Shown: positions 13,573-25,895, counted from the first letter of the stretch. The stretch: DNA of 64,000 nucleotides from Thunnus maccoyii (GCF_910596095.1 NC_056533.1:34446662-34510661); one strand, 5' to 3'. A program made the numbers and translations. The notes: generated by a model not told the origin, from the letters alone.

Positions 13573-15002
13573 GTACAACCTGAGCCTTAAGCTATCCTTA
13601 CAGGTGTAACATATGGATTTTATATCTTTTATGAGCTTGAAATGAAAAACCGCATCCAATACTATATCCACTGGCAAGAACCCATCAGAATAACAGCTCT
13701 TAGAGGAAAAAAATAATTAAACAGTGAGAGCTTTTGCAGCATTTATGTCTAATAGAGGGTAAGACCGCTTTAAAATAAGCCCTCCCCAGATATTACAAAT
13801 GCTGGTTCTCAGCTTTAATTATAACCTCATTATTCACTGAAATAAAACCAAAGAGAAAAGAGTCCTTAATCTATAAGGACTGTTCCTGATTCACAGCCAC
13901 CTGCTTAAATTATTAACGGTTTAAAAAAAAAAAAAGAAAAGTGTTGTTCTCCATGTGTATGTGTTTGTATAAGGATACAATGGAGAAAGCATGGAGGAAA
14001 TCCCATCGCCACAGGAGCGAGCTGAAGCACCTGTTCATCGACCGAGCACCTCCCCTGAACCAGACTGAACCAGATCCTGCCCACTGACCCCCAGACAGGG
14101 ATTACAATGTTGTGCGAGTCAGGACAGCCGGACCATCACACACCCTGCTGGGTGTGTTACTGACAACACCATTTCTCTGGTCGTATAGACTTGAGCTGTC
14201 ACACAAACTGCAGTTAAAATCTGCACATATTGTTACATTCACACAACTAGCGTTCAGCTGCATGTTGTACAGTTGATAATAGTATCTTCAGAAATAGAAA
14301 AGGTTTATCACCAATCTTTAAAGAAAAGGTTGGGAAATTAATGGAGGTTTATGGGAAAAAAAAGCTTTGAAATATATTAAAAAAAACTGCTCATGCAATT
14401 AAAATCGAGGTGTACACTTTTACTTGCATTTAATCAGTTATTTTCTTTTGTTTAATTGTCATATATTGAAGCTTCTGCTGTCCTATTTGGTCCGCTGTAA
14501 GCAATCTGAATATGATGATTCTTTCAAGTGTGTTCTCAGAGAAGGCTATTTTTGTTTTATGAGAAAGGAGCAACAAAAATACCTTTCATTATTAAACTGT
14601 GTAATTATATTTTTAAATGAAACACGTTAGTGGTACACATTCATTACACCACCATGAATGCACCACAGATGTATTATCTTATAGTTATAAAGACCAAAAA
14701 TGACAAACATTTCTTTCTAGGGTCATCAAGGATGTCCTTCCTGACACGAAGCTGAGCAGGCGTTTGGTATGTGAGGGGTCAGTGGTTTAGGGGGACCAGT
14801 CAGCCAATCGTGTGGCCCAGTAGCCAAAAGTCCAAGCCATCCCACCAGCCCCTGCCACCTGTCCTTCATCCTCCCTCTGGGTTGCTGCGAGAGGGTGACG
14901 GCCATATGGCTGTTGAGGGCCAAGTAGCATCCTGAGTGCAGTATCTTCCCCACCCCCAGCCTCAGAGCTGCTCCATGCCTGGTCCCACCTCCACCCTCTG
15001 AC

Positions 15003-15056
15003 CCCCCCCATCCCCCCCCATCCCCTCCCCTCCCCTCCCCTCCTCCCCTTCCCCAA
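15003..15056. repeat. C-rich (CCCCT)n tract, potential G-quadruplex on minus strand
   Basis: Consecutive CCCC blocks separated by T, AT or TT. The minus strand therefore has more than four closely spaced G4 runs, the sequence requirement for an intramolecular G-quadruplex. The two overlapping minus-strand open frames across it encode Gly/Arg/Trp low-complexity sequence and are not genes. Confidence 0.6.
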
Positions 15057-15484
15057 TCCAAACCCCTGAGCCCCAGTGCTCGTCAGTGCTGCATGACTGG
15101 GCAAACACAGTCCTTCACCAAAATAAATCCCCTGTCTCTCCTCTGCAGCTGCCTGGTTTGCAAGAAAAGCTTAGCTGGTGCCCGAAAGAGCCCTCATCTT
15201 TACTGGCGTTACCACAGTTATGCAATTAAGATTTCCATTATCACAAACTGCCAAAAACCTGCTCTTGATGAAGATTCTTTTTTGCTTAAGTAAAAATCTT
15301 GATGTCTGCTTCAGCTACAAAGTACCTGAACAAAATAGGATAATGAGATCCAGCCTCTATGATCACTAAAGATATTTATCACTCATCTTAGCAATCCTTT
15401 CTGGGGCTGGTTGGAAAGGAGCAACTGTTAAAAAAGGGAGCATAATGTCTACAGTAGGTTCTAAATAACCTCACAAGGCTGCTC

Positions 15485-15665
15485 GTTTGTCATCGCGGCA
15501 TCCTATCTCTCTGATATTACATTCAATTAGTTTCAGATACCAGCAGTGCCGTGCTGCTGGCACACACAATCAATCAAACCCTGTCAATGACAAATTGTCA
15601 CCCTGCTAATCGCTCTCCATATCTAGGCAACAGGCCAGCGTAACAGTGGATAGATGATTCGGGGC
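15485..15665. promoter_or_regulatory. Candidate conserved non-coding element
   Basis: Non-repetitive block containing TTCAATTAGTTTCAGATA, ACAATCAATCAAACCC, TGTCAATGACAAATTGTC and GCTAATCGC. These resemble homeodomain and TALE (PBX/MEIS) sites at high density. No coding potential. The call is by motif density only. Confidence 0.25.
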
Positions 15666-16544
15666 GGCGATCACCGAGTCTAATGGATGTTTCTACTCGG
15701 GGTTCGGAATCCAGTGTCGATTCTCGCTGAGAGCAAAGAAACCGGTCATTATTCAGATCTCTTTATGTGGCAGCAAACAAATGATCGTCATAAAGAGATG
15801 CAGAGTAAACTGCAGACGGAGACATGGCCTTCAGCGTTTGTTAGCTTGTTTAAGAGAATAATGTTAGAGGGTCAGTGACTGCAGCAATCTCAGTGATGGT
15901 TAGCACAGATGTTGCGGTGCTAATGAACAGGTTGGCAGCTCAGGGAGGGTACTGCCACGGTGACCTTGGCCATATGTCTGGTTAAATGTCCACTGTTGGA
16001 GGAAACGCTGCAGAGAAAGCAGTGAATGCAAGTTCTTTATCTGTTGCCTTAAAGAAGAAACATTTCTGCTCAGTTTTTCTGTTTTGTTGGCTGCATAATA
16101 ACCTTGGTTGAATTTATTCTATTTTGTTCAAAAAACAAGCAGATCACCAGAAAGATGAAGTATTGACAAAGTAAATATGCCTCAGAGCAGATGCATGTCA
16201 AACAGCATACCAGTTATTCAATAAATCCATTTACACCACATTATTAAAGCGACTGCATTACTAAGAACCGTGTAAATACTGCAACTGAAAAACATAGCCA
16301 TCGGGATCTCTTACTGATCTCATACTTCCTGTAATAGAAGTGTTTCCATGAAACAGAAGCCAGAGATCATGGTTATAAGCAACCAAAATGTGCTTAAATA
16401 TCAGGTTATCCAGGCTCAGCCTCAGGAACATGGTGAAGAGTTCAGACACACTGCGACTACTGATCTTGTACCTCCAGCAACAGAGGTGTTCCCATGTACC
16501 TCAGGAACATGGTGAAGACAAATGGATACACAGGAGGAGTAGAA

Positions 16545-16785
16545 ACGCTGCAACTTTGCAGTGATTTGGGAATTTGGGATTCAGGATGCCTCCCTGTGGA
16601 GGTATTCCAGGTTCATACAACAGGAAGGACACCCCAGGGCATATCCAGAACCTACTGGAGGAATCACATATTCAATCTGGCCTGGGAACACCATGAGATC
16701 CACCAGGAGGAGCTGGAGGAAGTACAGGGTGTTTGGGCTAACATGTTTAACCTGCTGCCACTGTGACATTAGATGGATGGATGTG
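16545..16785 (+). mobile_element. 3' end of a non-LTR retrotransposon (LINE), degraded
   Basis: The plus strand resembles the C-terminal end of a common fish LINE ORF2. There is a GAGGTATTCCAGG-type segment, then a Gly/Arg-rich PRGR-like stretch, then TGGCCTGGGAACACC and a Glu-rich GAGGAGCTGGAGGAA segment, ending with a GATGGATG tail at about 16,772-16,783. Stops and frameshifts break it. I recognise the 3' module but cannot assign the clade. Confidence 0.6.
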
Positions 16786-19059
16786 TTGCTGATGTGCATG
16801 TTAGCATAAAGTTTAAGTGCTTCAAATAAGCTCAATACTATTCTTAAGTTTGATAGCTTACTGCCTTTAGATCATTTTAAAAAATCAGATCTTCAATCAC
16901 AATGTGGCTGTAATCGCTTACCTTAATAATGATCATATTTATGTCTTTTTTTGTTTATGCTTACCACTTCAATAAACAATTAAAGCGAAACAAACTCTTT
17001 GTCAGTTTAACTATCGACAAGCCAGCGTCCCATCATCATGTCTCATTCCTTCACAGGAAGACACCAGAGCCTGACAGCCATGGGAAGAAAACTCTAAAGC
17101 TCAATAACCAGGCCTCTCCTGCTGAGTATGAACTGTATCCTGAGGTTCAGGATTAAGTCCATCCTGTGAAAGAAATAAACAAAGCCGTGTAGGGTTTCCC
17201 ACTCATCTGTGTCTCTGAGCTAATTATGAGGCTGTTTAAGAATGACTGCAGCGGAGCAGTCAGCAGCACCACACATCCGCCGTAAACACCTCATTATCCT
17301 ACAGAACCCCACCCGACCGTATCAAACGCCTCTTAATGAGCAGTCAGAAATGACTAGTGAAAATAAATACATAATTTCCAATGGTTCTGATTGAGCAATT
17401 AGTGTCAGATTCCTTTTCATCCTCCACGAACTGAATCAATAATGGATTCCATTACAGAGTGTCCTCTGTCACCTTCCCAACGCCCTTCGTCATCTGTACC
17501 AGACGTTAGCCGGAGGGGTCGAGATCTGCTGTCAAACTCTCACAGTTTTTGTACTGAAACGTGGTACAATTTTTCATTTAGTTCTCTCCTCATTGCCTGT
17601 TAAGAGTTTTTTTCTCATAATAATGAAGCCTGGTTTCTGTTCACTTCTGACATTTTCTATTATAAAGCTATTGTGAGCTCTGCTTTCTCAACAAACGTGT
17701 ATTTAGCTTTAAAGCAAGAAAAAAAAGAAATTCATTCCTCAGACTTAAGTCAACACCGTCTGCACTTTTGCCCTGTGTTCAACATTAGTGCTGTAAATCT
17801 GTACTGTATCCACAACAACTCGATGTGAGGTCGGGATATAAATCAAAGAGCGGTTCGATTACAATGTTCAGTGTTTCATTAGCGCTCGCTCACGAACGAC
17901 GCTGCGTTGCGAGGTAAGGACTTGCCAATTGTCCAATATGCCGTACAGACATTGTTAAATCAAAGATTAGTTCACAGCTAAGTGTCTTTGACTGCACTCA
18001 TAAATGCACATAAATTAAGCATGCCTGTCTAGACCTGTATCCACTGACGCGTAAATCTTTCCAACTTCATTTTTATGCCAGCTCACACAAATCTGAGCTA
18101 CAGACACGCATAACAAATTAATTTAAAATGACCAACGTGATACATATGGTCGTTGTTGCCCAAAATGTCAACTTGTCAACCGAAAAAGGCAACTTCTCTC
18201 TTAACTTTACCTCTGACAGTGATGTTGGAAGGACTTTGTCTCTTTGTACTTCTGTAAGATGTTTGAATGTGATGGTATTCCCACTAATTCCACTATTTCC
18301 TACCAGTATCTTTTACAAGGCATCCAGCCACCAAAAAGAACAACAATTACCTGCTTTTTTCTTGGAAAATCAAACATGGAGGACAAAAAAAATCAATTAA
18401 AATTTTGAAAAAGTAAGAATTGTCATTGCTGTATTCAAACTACCCACTCTGAACTGTCCATCAGTGTGATGTCACAGCTGAATTAAGTCATTTCCATTTA
18501 GTATAACCTTTTACAAACCGAACAACTTCTGATTCTGGTGCTTCACAGAAAATACATCCACTCCAGGATCCAGGATTTGTTCACTGTAAAAGGTTTCCTA
18601 CATGTTCTTTCCAACAATAACATTACCATGCAGAACATTCACAATCCAGAGAGAACCATGTGATTCTCACCTTTACAGCTAAAACATGAAAATAATATAC
18701 ATGTTTCACAGAATTTTCACTTGAGAACAACACTCGAAAGGCCAGGATAATAAAAAAAAAATACATACCATACTGTCTCTTTTCTGCGGCAGGACAATTC
18801 TGAACACAGAAGATCCAATCTCATAGAATACTAGTTGAATGAATACCAATTGACTGCAAATAGGCAGGTTTCTGATGTTAGCAAAGTCTGCAGTTCCGCT
18901 CCATCGCACACTGAGCCTGGATTCACCGCAACACAATAGATCTATGATTCCCCTCTAACGCTCTCTGCTTTCCCATGTAGGCCCATGATTGCCACTCAAT
19001 GAACATTAATATATGGAGAAGGGGGACATGTGGGGGAGTAAATCTACAAAAAAAGAACA

Positions 19060-19470
19060 AAATCCAATTACCTCCTACCGGGGGGACGAGTATCACATAT
19101 AGGATCTTGAACTCACACAGCCTAGGTAATTGTCGGGGGACATTGAATCTTTCTGCAAGTAATTCTCCAACAATGGGAGTCCCCCGTGTGTGTCCACGTT
19201 ACTACCTCGGTGCTTTCAATTTACTTAAGTCGGCTGATGTCCATTAAGAGGGAAAGTGAGTATCGGCTCTGTCTGGCGCAATCTCTCTTCCCCGGAGAGC
19301 GTCGAGCGTCTGGCCTCGTCTGGTCTCCCGATTGATGATGCCTCCACGTTTGCGGTTGCGACTGAGGCTTCTAATGAAATCTAGACGTGTCGCCGCTGAT
19401 AACACGCGCAGAGGGCAAAAACTCACTTTATGAATGGCATCGGGGTTGGTTACCATAGCAACAACGTGGG
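19060..19470. promoter_or_regulatory. Candidate conserved non-coding element with hairpin
   Basis: A complex block of balanced composition between AT-rich flanks. It contains an imperfect inverted repeat: CGGGGGA at 19,134-19,140 pairs with TCCCCCG at 19,180-19,186, and ATTG at 19,142-19,145 pairs with CAAT at 19,171-19,174. No coding frame has exon-like boundaries. Could be an enhancer; unproven. Confidence 0.25.
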
Positions 19471-20959
19471 AAAAAACCTATTTTGGGTGAGATTTCATAA
19501 ACGTGAAGCTTCCTAGAACAGTAAGCGGAGATGCTTGGAAGTCCTTGTGCTGCTCGGTGTGTCGTTTAGCATCCAGAGAGGTTTGGCAATCTGGAAAAAA
19601 ATGCAAAACAGCAGCTGGGACTTTTGGTTGCATCAATTAATATTCATGTTCTACATAATCCCACGTGACTAATTTAACACACCTGATCAAATCAATAATT
19701 TACAGGGGGGAGGACAGGAAAGAAACGAGGAAAGGGAATAAACCTTTCTTTTGAATCTGACACCTATAGCAGAGGGAGCACAGTCCAGTACAAATCCTTG
19801 CACCATTTGGAACCAGATATAGCAGTGACCAAACTGCAAAAAACGCATGCTGTGACCTTGTAAGCTTCAACAGCTGTCCAGCGTACAGCTGCTCCGAGCA
19901 GTTGATACCCAGATGAGGTCACCCACCTACAAGACTTATGGATCCCTTCTTCCGTTTTGCTACGTTTGGCTGTAAACACCTCAGAAACAGAGCTGAACGT
20001 AGCATGAAAAGCTGTCATTAAGTTGAGCCAGCCCTCACTGCAGTCAAGCAGCAGAAAATCAGTCTGTCTCCACATTAAAATGAAGACTAATGTGCTCTGA
20101 ATCAACACAGACATCTATTTAGCCTGAGCGGGGCTGCTGCTCGGCGCCTCCGTGCCCGGTCTATCACAACTGCACACCGCCACAGTCGAGTGAAAAAACC
20201 TTAAATCTCTCAAATGTCAGCTTTTCCAGAAGTAAGAAGAAGAGCCAGGTTGTGAGATGTTGACATTTATGAATGTATCTGATACAGTGTTGAAACGGTT
20301 CATACGACCGAGAGCTGTTTTTTTTTTGTTTTTTTTTCATCCAACACACAACCGTGTAATCCTTCATCTGAAGTCAACCCATGAAAATCAGGAACCTGGA
20401 AGTATGAGGTTTGCATATAACAACAGCAGTACATCCACGTCATGTGGAAATTGCAGAGCGAAGCTTAAAAACGGGTAAATGAGCCACCGGATCAAGTACT
20501 CCATCAATCTTAGCAGCAGACGGCTGAAGTAATTCTACACAACCACAAAGCAACATAAGAAGACTTCACAGACGCTTTAGTGCTTTGATTGGCTCTTTGG
20601 CTTTCAATCAATTCACTTATGCTTCCTTTGACACCTTGAGTTGGTTTCCTGATGAAGGTCATGACAAAGTAATGGGACAAACTGTTTGGGAACTTTTCTT
20701 GTTACCAATCGAAATGGAAAAAAGAGGCCTTTAGAGGTCAGCAGATGTTCTAAAACCTTGGCTCAGCACATTAAGTAATAAAATATTTCTTCATCCACTG
20801 GCGTTCAAGTGTAGCCGAGTAGATGTATGTACTTTTTTTTTACATGCAACGACCTACTTTATTCAGAGCGCTCACTTGTTGTACTCCAAGCCATCACACA
20901 GCGCAGAGCAGACAGGTGCGAGTACTGTAGTAGATAAAGAGGATCTGACATGAACTCAC

Positions 20960-21040
20960 CCTTTTCTGGTCCTCCAAGCCGTGCAGCACAGGTTTCCTCC
21001 TCGGGTGCTGTTGTGGACTAGCCTCTGCTCCTGCCTCCAT
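20960..21040 (-). CDS. nav2: Probable first coding exon of nav2 (neuron navigator 2)
   Basis: On the minus strand an ATG at 21,040 in good context (A at -3, G at +4) opens 27 codons that end at a consensus donor GTGAGT (20,959 downward), phase 0. The peptide is rich in Ala, Gln and Arg, then ends KPVLHGLEDQKR. That resembles my recollection of short alternative N-termini placed before the calponin-homology domain in fish navigator proteins. A plausible acceptor (pyrimidine-rich, TTTAAAG, exon from 21,092) precedes it. Orientation and position fit the vertebrate order, with NAV2 head-to-head with E2F8. Navigators are cytoskeleton-associated proteins of neurite outgrowth. Only this exon is inside the window. 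The assignment rests on synteny plus partial memory of the peptide, so it could be a first exon of another gene. Confidence 0.5.
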
Positions 21041-21092
21041 CTTCCCATATGTGAGTGAGTACTCAGCCGAATATCCAGCCTTTACAATAAGC

Positions 21093-22255
21093 CTTTAAAG
21101 GGAACGAAGGGAAATACCTGCTCAAAGTATTTCAGTCCCCTTCCTCCTTGGTTCCCAGTTGTGGTGCATGAAGATCTATCCAAAAAACAGGAAAAAAAAA
21201 AAAAAGTCTGTCCATCAACTTTGCTTCATGAAACAGACGACACCCAACCTCTGGGTGGATCCAACCTCAGCTATAGGCCTTGTCTCAGTCATATCGTTTC
21301 TTGATGGTTTCTCTTTGCAGCTCTCGGTCCCAAAAGGCCGGCCCGAAGCGAGCATCAGGGCAGACGGCGGGAACCAGAGATAAGCAGGATGGCTCTCTCT
21401 CCCAAAACCATCACTGCTGCAGTGGATATTTGATCTTAAGGGAGGATGTGATTATCATGATCCTCTCGACTGGCCAAACTGCAATCCACTCTGAAAAAAT
21501 GTGAGTTGGGTTCAAGTACTGTGCTGCAAAATGAGTTTTCCCGGGTAAAAAAGCAGAAAAAAGCAGAAAAAAGCTGATGTCAGTCACAGCTCAAAGGTCA
21601 AGTGTGGTATCCTGACAGTGAACAAGTGCTTGGGTTGAGAAAGAAAACAGAGTTAAAATGAAGCATTTAGAAAAAAGTGTTAGAGGGACTGAAGACAACC
21701 TAGATTGTAGTAACAGTTTGTAGTAACAATTTGATGCATATTTGAATAAGAAAAAGTTCCTCTAAACTTGCATTTTGTATCCATTTTATCTATGAAATAC
21801 TTCATTCACGGCTGTAAATGATTAAAACCAGAGTTTATATCTCATCAAACCACCAGTTAATTGCTGCAGGTGTGCGCTTCTCACCGATTCACACCATGAA
21901 AAACACTTATTAAACATCACTACCCAACTTTTTTTTTTTGTCGGCCACAAACTTGACATCATGCTGTGCAGATCTTGTGAGTGTTGTAAACGTGGCTATT
22001 CAGCTTACACTCGGGGGAAGGAAAACATTAACTCAAGAGTTACAATCTGGAACAAATTGCTTGTCTAAAGGTTTGAGCTACTGCAGCATCCCTGCAGGAG
22101 AATCTGCGAGACCTTACAGGCTGCCTGACAGACTGGCTGCACTGAGCTTTCTGCAAACTGCTCGCAAATATCCAAAAATAATAAAGGACAACACGTTAAC
22201 TGCGAGGAGGAATGAACATTAGAAAGCAGTATCTGTGGAGAGAAATGATGCTTAC
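21093..22255 (-). other. Inferred intron between nav2 5' UTR exon and first coding exon
   Basis: No coding frame supported. Contains a short tandem AAAAAGCAG repeat at about 21,547-21,572 and poly-A and poly-T runs. Otherwise I see nothing nameable. Confidence 0.3.
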
Positions 22256-22400
22256 CCCGCACTTCTCTGTTTGTTTCATTCCCGCTGGAGATGGTCCCTG
22301 CCTCGTGCGTACTGCTGTCCGTTTCTCCGGCTGTGAGCGGAGCAGCCAGCTGATGCGTTAACGCGCTGTCGGAAATATCGAACGCGATGTACAGTTTAGG
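22256..22400 (-). other. Possible nav2 5' UTR exon and promoter
   Basis: A CpG-containing block whose minus strand ends in a consensus donor GTAAGC (plus-strand GCTTAC at 22,250-22,255), pointing toward the acceptor before the coding exon at 21,040. CpGs are denser here than in the surrounding 2 kb. The right boundary (transcription start) is not defined by the sequence. This is inferred from donor plus composition; a cDNA would decide it. Confidence 0.3.
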
Positions 22401-22854
22401 AAATGCGAAAACAAACTGTACAGTAGGCTTATATGTATACCAACAATTACCTATTTCAGGACAGCAGTAACAACAGTTTCCTCTATTAATACCTCATTTT
22501 TACAAATGTGCTTATTATTTTAGTTTGACATTGACATGACATTACCTGATTAAGTTTTTATGTTTTTATTCTCTTTATGTCGTGATTCTTCTCTCTTTTA
22601 CTGTTTATAGTTACTTCTTTTTCATGGTTGTTTCACGGCTTTGTATTTTTCAACTTTGTAACCTCATTTTAAAAAGTGCTGCATAAAAAAATGTAGTCAT
22701 TTTTATTATGTTAAGAGCGTTAAGGAGAAAAAACAAATTTTCCAGCATTCAATGGTAGAAGTTTGTCTGATATTTATTTGACAGCCCTCATATTTAATAC
22801 AGGAATTACATCTCTATCGCAACCTCCGTTTGTGAGATGAGACTATAATAGACA

Positions 22855-22925
22855 AGACAAGGTGAGGCTTTATTTATAGAACACATTTCATGAGACATAA
22901 AAACATCAACCTATGCAATGTAGTG
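22855..22925. repeat. Dispersed fish repeat fragment
   Basis: GGCTTTATTTATAGAACACATTTCAT-like sequence is the widespread tail segment of fish retroposons (usually ending in TATATAGCACATTTC). Only a fragment is present. Confidence 0.35.
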
Positions 22926-23259
22926 GTAAAAACGAAAGAAAAAAGTAGATTAAAAGATTATAAAAAATGATAAAGAAAGAACATATATTCATCCATATCT
23001 ACAATACCCACATATACATACACTCATACACTCAATGAATGTAATACAAGTGAAAAACCAGCTATAAACATCAAACAATAATATTAATAGCTAAAAGCAA
23101 TAATGACCTCAAGATGAATACCATTCAAATTTCTGATATTGTGCAGACAGACTTGATCCAAGTGAATCACTTTACTTTCCCAGTCGGAGTGGGTGGTCTA
23201 ATTTACGAGGGGTAAGTGAAGGCAGCATCAAGGTCCCACTCGCTCCTTCTCACATCCGT

Positions 23260-23380
23260 AACATTACGTCACTGGCTGCTTGAAGCTCCGCTGTTCTCTC
23301 CCAACATCCTTGAAGGCGCCCGTCGGTTTCCATGGCGACTCCCAGTAAGGAGGGTTATACCGCCACCTAGCGCCGAAACA
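23260..23380. promoter_or_regulatory. Promoter-like cluster: CRE-like, RFX-like and CTCF-like motifs
   Basis: TTACGTCA at 23,264-23,271 is a variant cAMP-response element. GTTTCCATGGCGAC at 23,326-23,339 matches the palindromic RFX X-box at 12 of 14 positions. CCGCCACCTAGCGCC at about 23,360-23,374 resembles a CTCF core with two mismatches. The block is CpG-richer than its flanks and lies between the divergent nav2 and e2f8 starts. Function is inferred from motifs alone. Confidence 0.3.
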
Positions 23381-23452
23381 GAGACACGTCAATGAAAAGA
23401 AGAAGAGTCGTCAGCTGTCAGATAACTGTGTTTTACCCTGAAGAATAAAGGA

Positions 23453-24297
23453 ACTAAGTACATTTACTCAAGTATTGTGCTTAAGTACAATTTTGAGGTA
23501 CTTATACTCTACTTGAGTATTTCCATGTGATGCTACTTTATACTTCCACTCCACTACATTTCAGTGGGAAATATTGTACTTTCTACTCCGCTATATTTAT
23601 TTGACAGCTTTAGTCACTTTTCAGATGAAGATTTGACACAATGGATAATATAACAAACTTTTAAAATACAACACATTGTTAAAGATGAAACCAGTGGTTT
23701 CCAACCTTTTTGGCTTTTGACGTCTTACAAAAAGCAGTGTGTAGTCAGGGTCACATTTCACATGTCTATGAGTTGTTAACAGCTCCACCAAATAGTGATT
23801 TTTCCCTCTAAACTTCTCACATGCTTTCATTTCAATAAATGTTCAAATGATCCAATATTTCAGCAAAAATCAAAGATTAGAGAAAAAGTCCAAAAACTGA
23901 AAACAGATTTGTGTGTCAGAACTTTGTTTTTTCTTCTTTTCTCTCCCATCAATCATCTCACGACCCCTCAGATTTATCTAGTGACCCTCTGGGAACCACT
24001 GGACTAAACTAGCTAACTGCATATAAAGTAGTGTAAACTAGCTCCACCTCCAGCAGCTACAACAGTAACATGCTGCTCTAACACTGATGCTTCACTATTA
24101 ATAATCTAATGATGTCATATATAATAATATATCAGTCAGAGGAACCAAACCACTACTTTTACTGCAATACTTTAACTACATCAAGCTCATTATACTCATG
24201 TACTTTTACTTAAGTAGGATTTTTTATGCAGGACTTGTACTTGTAATGGAGTGTTTTTACATTGCTGTATTGGTACGTTTACTTAACTAAAGGATCA
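23453..24297. mobile_element. Dispersed AAGTAC-repeat element, copy 1
   Basis: Begins AAGTACATTTACTCAAGTA and ends near TACGTTTACTTAACTA, so the two ends are roughly inverted, as in a non-autonomous DNA transposon. A second copy in the same orientation lies at 59,862-60,660 and is nearly identical over about 800 bases, including a shared minus-strand open frame of 69 codons with no recognisable domain. The frame is part of the repeat, not a gene. Very common in percomorph genomes. Confidence 0.75.
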
Positions 24298-25639
24298 AAA
24301 TGTTTCCCACAATTATTTTCCCACAGACCCCAAAAACCAACCAGCACACTCCTATGCTGGAATAATACTTTATTTAGAAATATGCATCATGTGAGAAAAA
24401 TATAAAATGAAATAATAAGGGTCTAAAAACTACCACAAAATGAGTGATTCTCACAAAACTTTCCAATTAGGCCTAATCGAATCACCCAAACCTACTGACA
24501 CGCAGTGACCCGGGGATGTTTGATGACCCCGGTTGGTTATCCAGCTGGGACCAATAACCTCTCTATTCTTCCATTTTTTTATCTATTATTTTGTGCTGCC
24601 ACTATATTTCCTGTAAGCAGTTAAACCTTATTGCAGAAACGACCCAGTAATCAAATCATGTAAACCTCATTTTACCGCAAACCATGAAAAGGCTTCAATC
24701 AAGTAATTATGTTAATTTGGTTATTTGCTGTATAATCGGGTTAGAGTGCATCTGTGCATGTAAACGTGATACACAGTTCGTAGCCGTCCTAAATCACAGA
24801 GCCGGAGACTTGTTTCCCCGTCTTTCAGCAAGAGATACGTGGAATCCCACATGTTCCCTACATGCTTAAGCAAACTTTGTTGAAAAAAAGTGACAACAAA
24901 TAGCTTTACTTTAACACTTAGCACAGAAGAAAAATCCCTTGTGACAAAAAGTATAATACCTGACGGGGCTTTGTGGACGAGGGCAGGACTTGGTTGTGGA
25001 GGTTGGTCAGTGGGGGCCGAACAGCAAATTTTTGGCTCAGGTTCCTTTAAGAGGTTAATCCGGCCATGCTCGCTGCAGGAATATTATAATATAATGGGAA
25101 TTTAAAATCAAAATATACATTAGACTTACATTAAAACGCATGAGCAACCTGTAAAGGAGCTGCAGAAATATTAATCACAGGCCTACATGTTTCACATTAA
25201 AGGACTGGTTCACAGTTTATCAAGTCAGGTGTCCATATGAACAGTGAAAGAAGTTTTCCTCGCTGTAATCATTCCTCCCGTTCATACTGACTATTAAAAG
25301 ATCTCCTTCAAATGTGCTTTCAATGTAAGTGATGGAGGCCAAAATCCTCAATGTGTCCACACAGTCATTTAAAAGTTGATGTGAAGCTTATATGAGGCTT
25401 CAGTAGTCTGAGTTAGTCATATCAAGTGGATATCTGACACATTTACAGTCTTTATAGCATCAAATTCCCTCTTTGTGTTTCCTTGGACAGTGTTTCCTTG
25501 TTGAGCTGCGGTGGAAGTATAGTAACAAAAAGAGGGAGTTGGCACTAAAAAGACTGTAACGTTGAAAGATATCTACTTGATTTGACTAATTTGAACGACT
25601 GAAGCTTCATATTAGCTTGCTAAAATTCTCTGGTGTCAG

Positions 25640-25895
25640 CTTCTTAAATGTGAATATTTTCATAATAAATGGTTTCTTTAGTCCTCTATGACAGTAAATT
25701 GAGTATTTTTGTATTTTATTTTCTAGTAAATGGTTTCTTTGGTCCTCCATGACTGTGAACTGAGTATATTTGGGTTGTGGACTGTTTGCCAGGGGAAAGA
25801 TTAGATTTTAGGTTGCATCTTGGGCTTTGGGAAACAATGATCGCCATTTTTCACCATTTTCTGATATATTAAAGACCAAACAACTAATCGATCAT
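25640..25895. mobile_element. Copy of the CTGCAAC/GATTAATCG dispersed repeat
   Basis: Internal segments such as AAATGGTTTCTTTAGTCCTC, a GGGTTGTGGACTGTTTGCC block and a terminal ACAACTAATCGATCATGAGA match other copies in the window (54,230-54,512, 41,938-42,099, 38,105-38,345). One internal segment is duplicated (25,665-25,690 and 25,724-25,750). Confidence 0.55.

Larger units (their letters stand above)
1..20959 (-). other. Inferred first intron of nav2 (no supported coding exon)
   Basis: No reading frame here has convincing exon boundaries plus recognisable protein similarity. I call it nav2 intron 1 only because a probable nav2 first coding exon with a good donor (20,960-21,040, minus strand) points into it, and because NAV2 is the head-to-head neighbour of E2F8 in vertebrates. 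The calponin-homology exon that should follow was not found, so it would lie beyond position 1. The stretch holds microsatellites, a few transposon fragments and several blocks of complex, repeat-free sequence that could be conserved enhancers; these are listed separately. The remainder shows nothing I can name. Confidence 0.4.

Noticed and set aside
14726..15104. Gly/Arg/Trp-rich minus-strand open frames of 105-111 codons
   Set aside because: Composition comes from the C-rich low-complexity tract at 15,003-15,056; two frames are open at once.
17057..17156. Possible plus-strand exon after a TTCACAG acceptor
   Set aside because: Acceptor-like start and a neat 33-codon ending, but no donor-linked partner exon and no recognised protein; likely chance.
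23621..23830. 69-codon minus-strand frame also present at 60,023-60,232
   Set aside because: Conserved between the two places only because both lie in copies of the same dispersed repeat.
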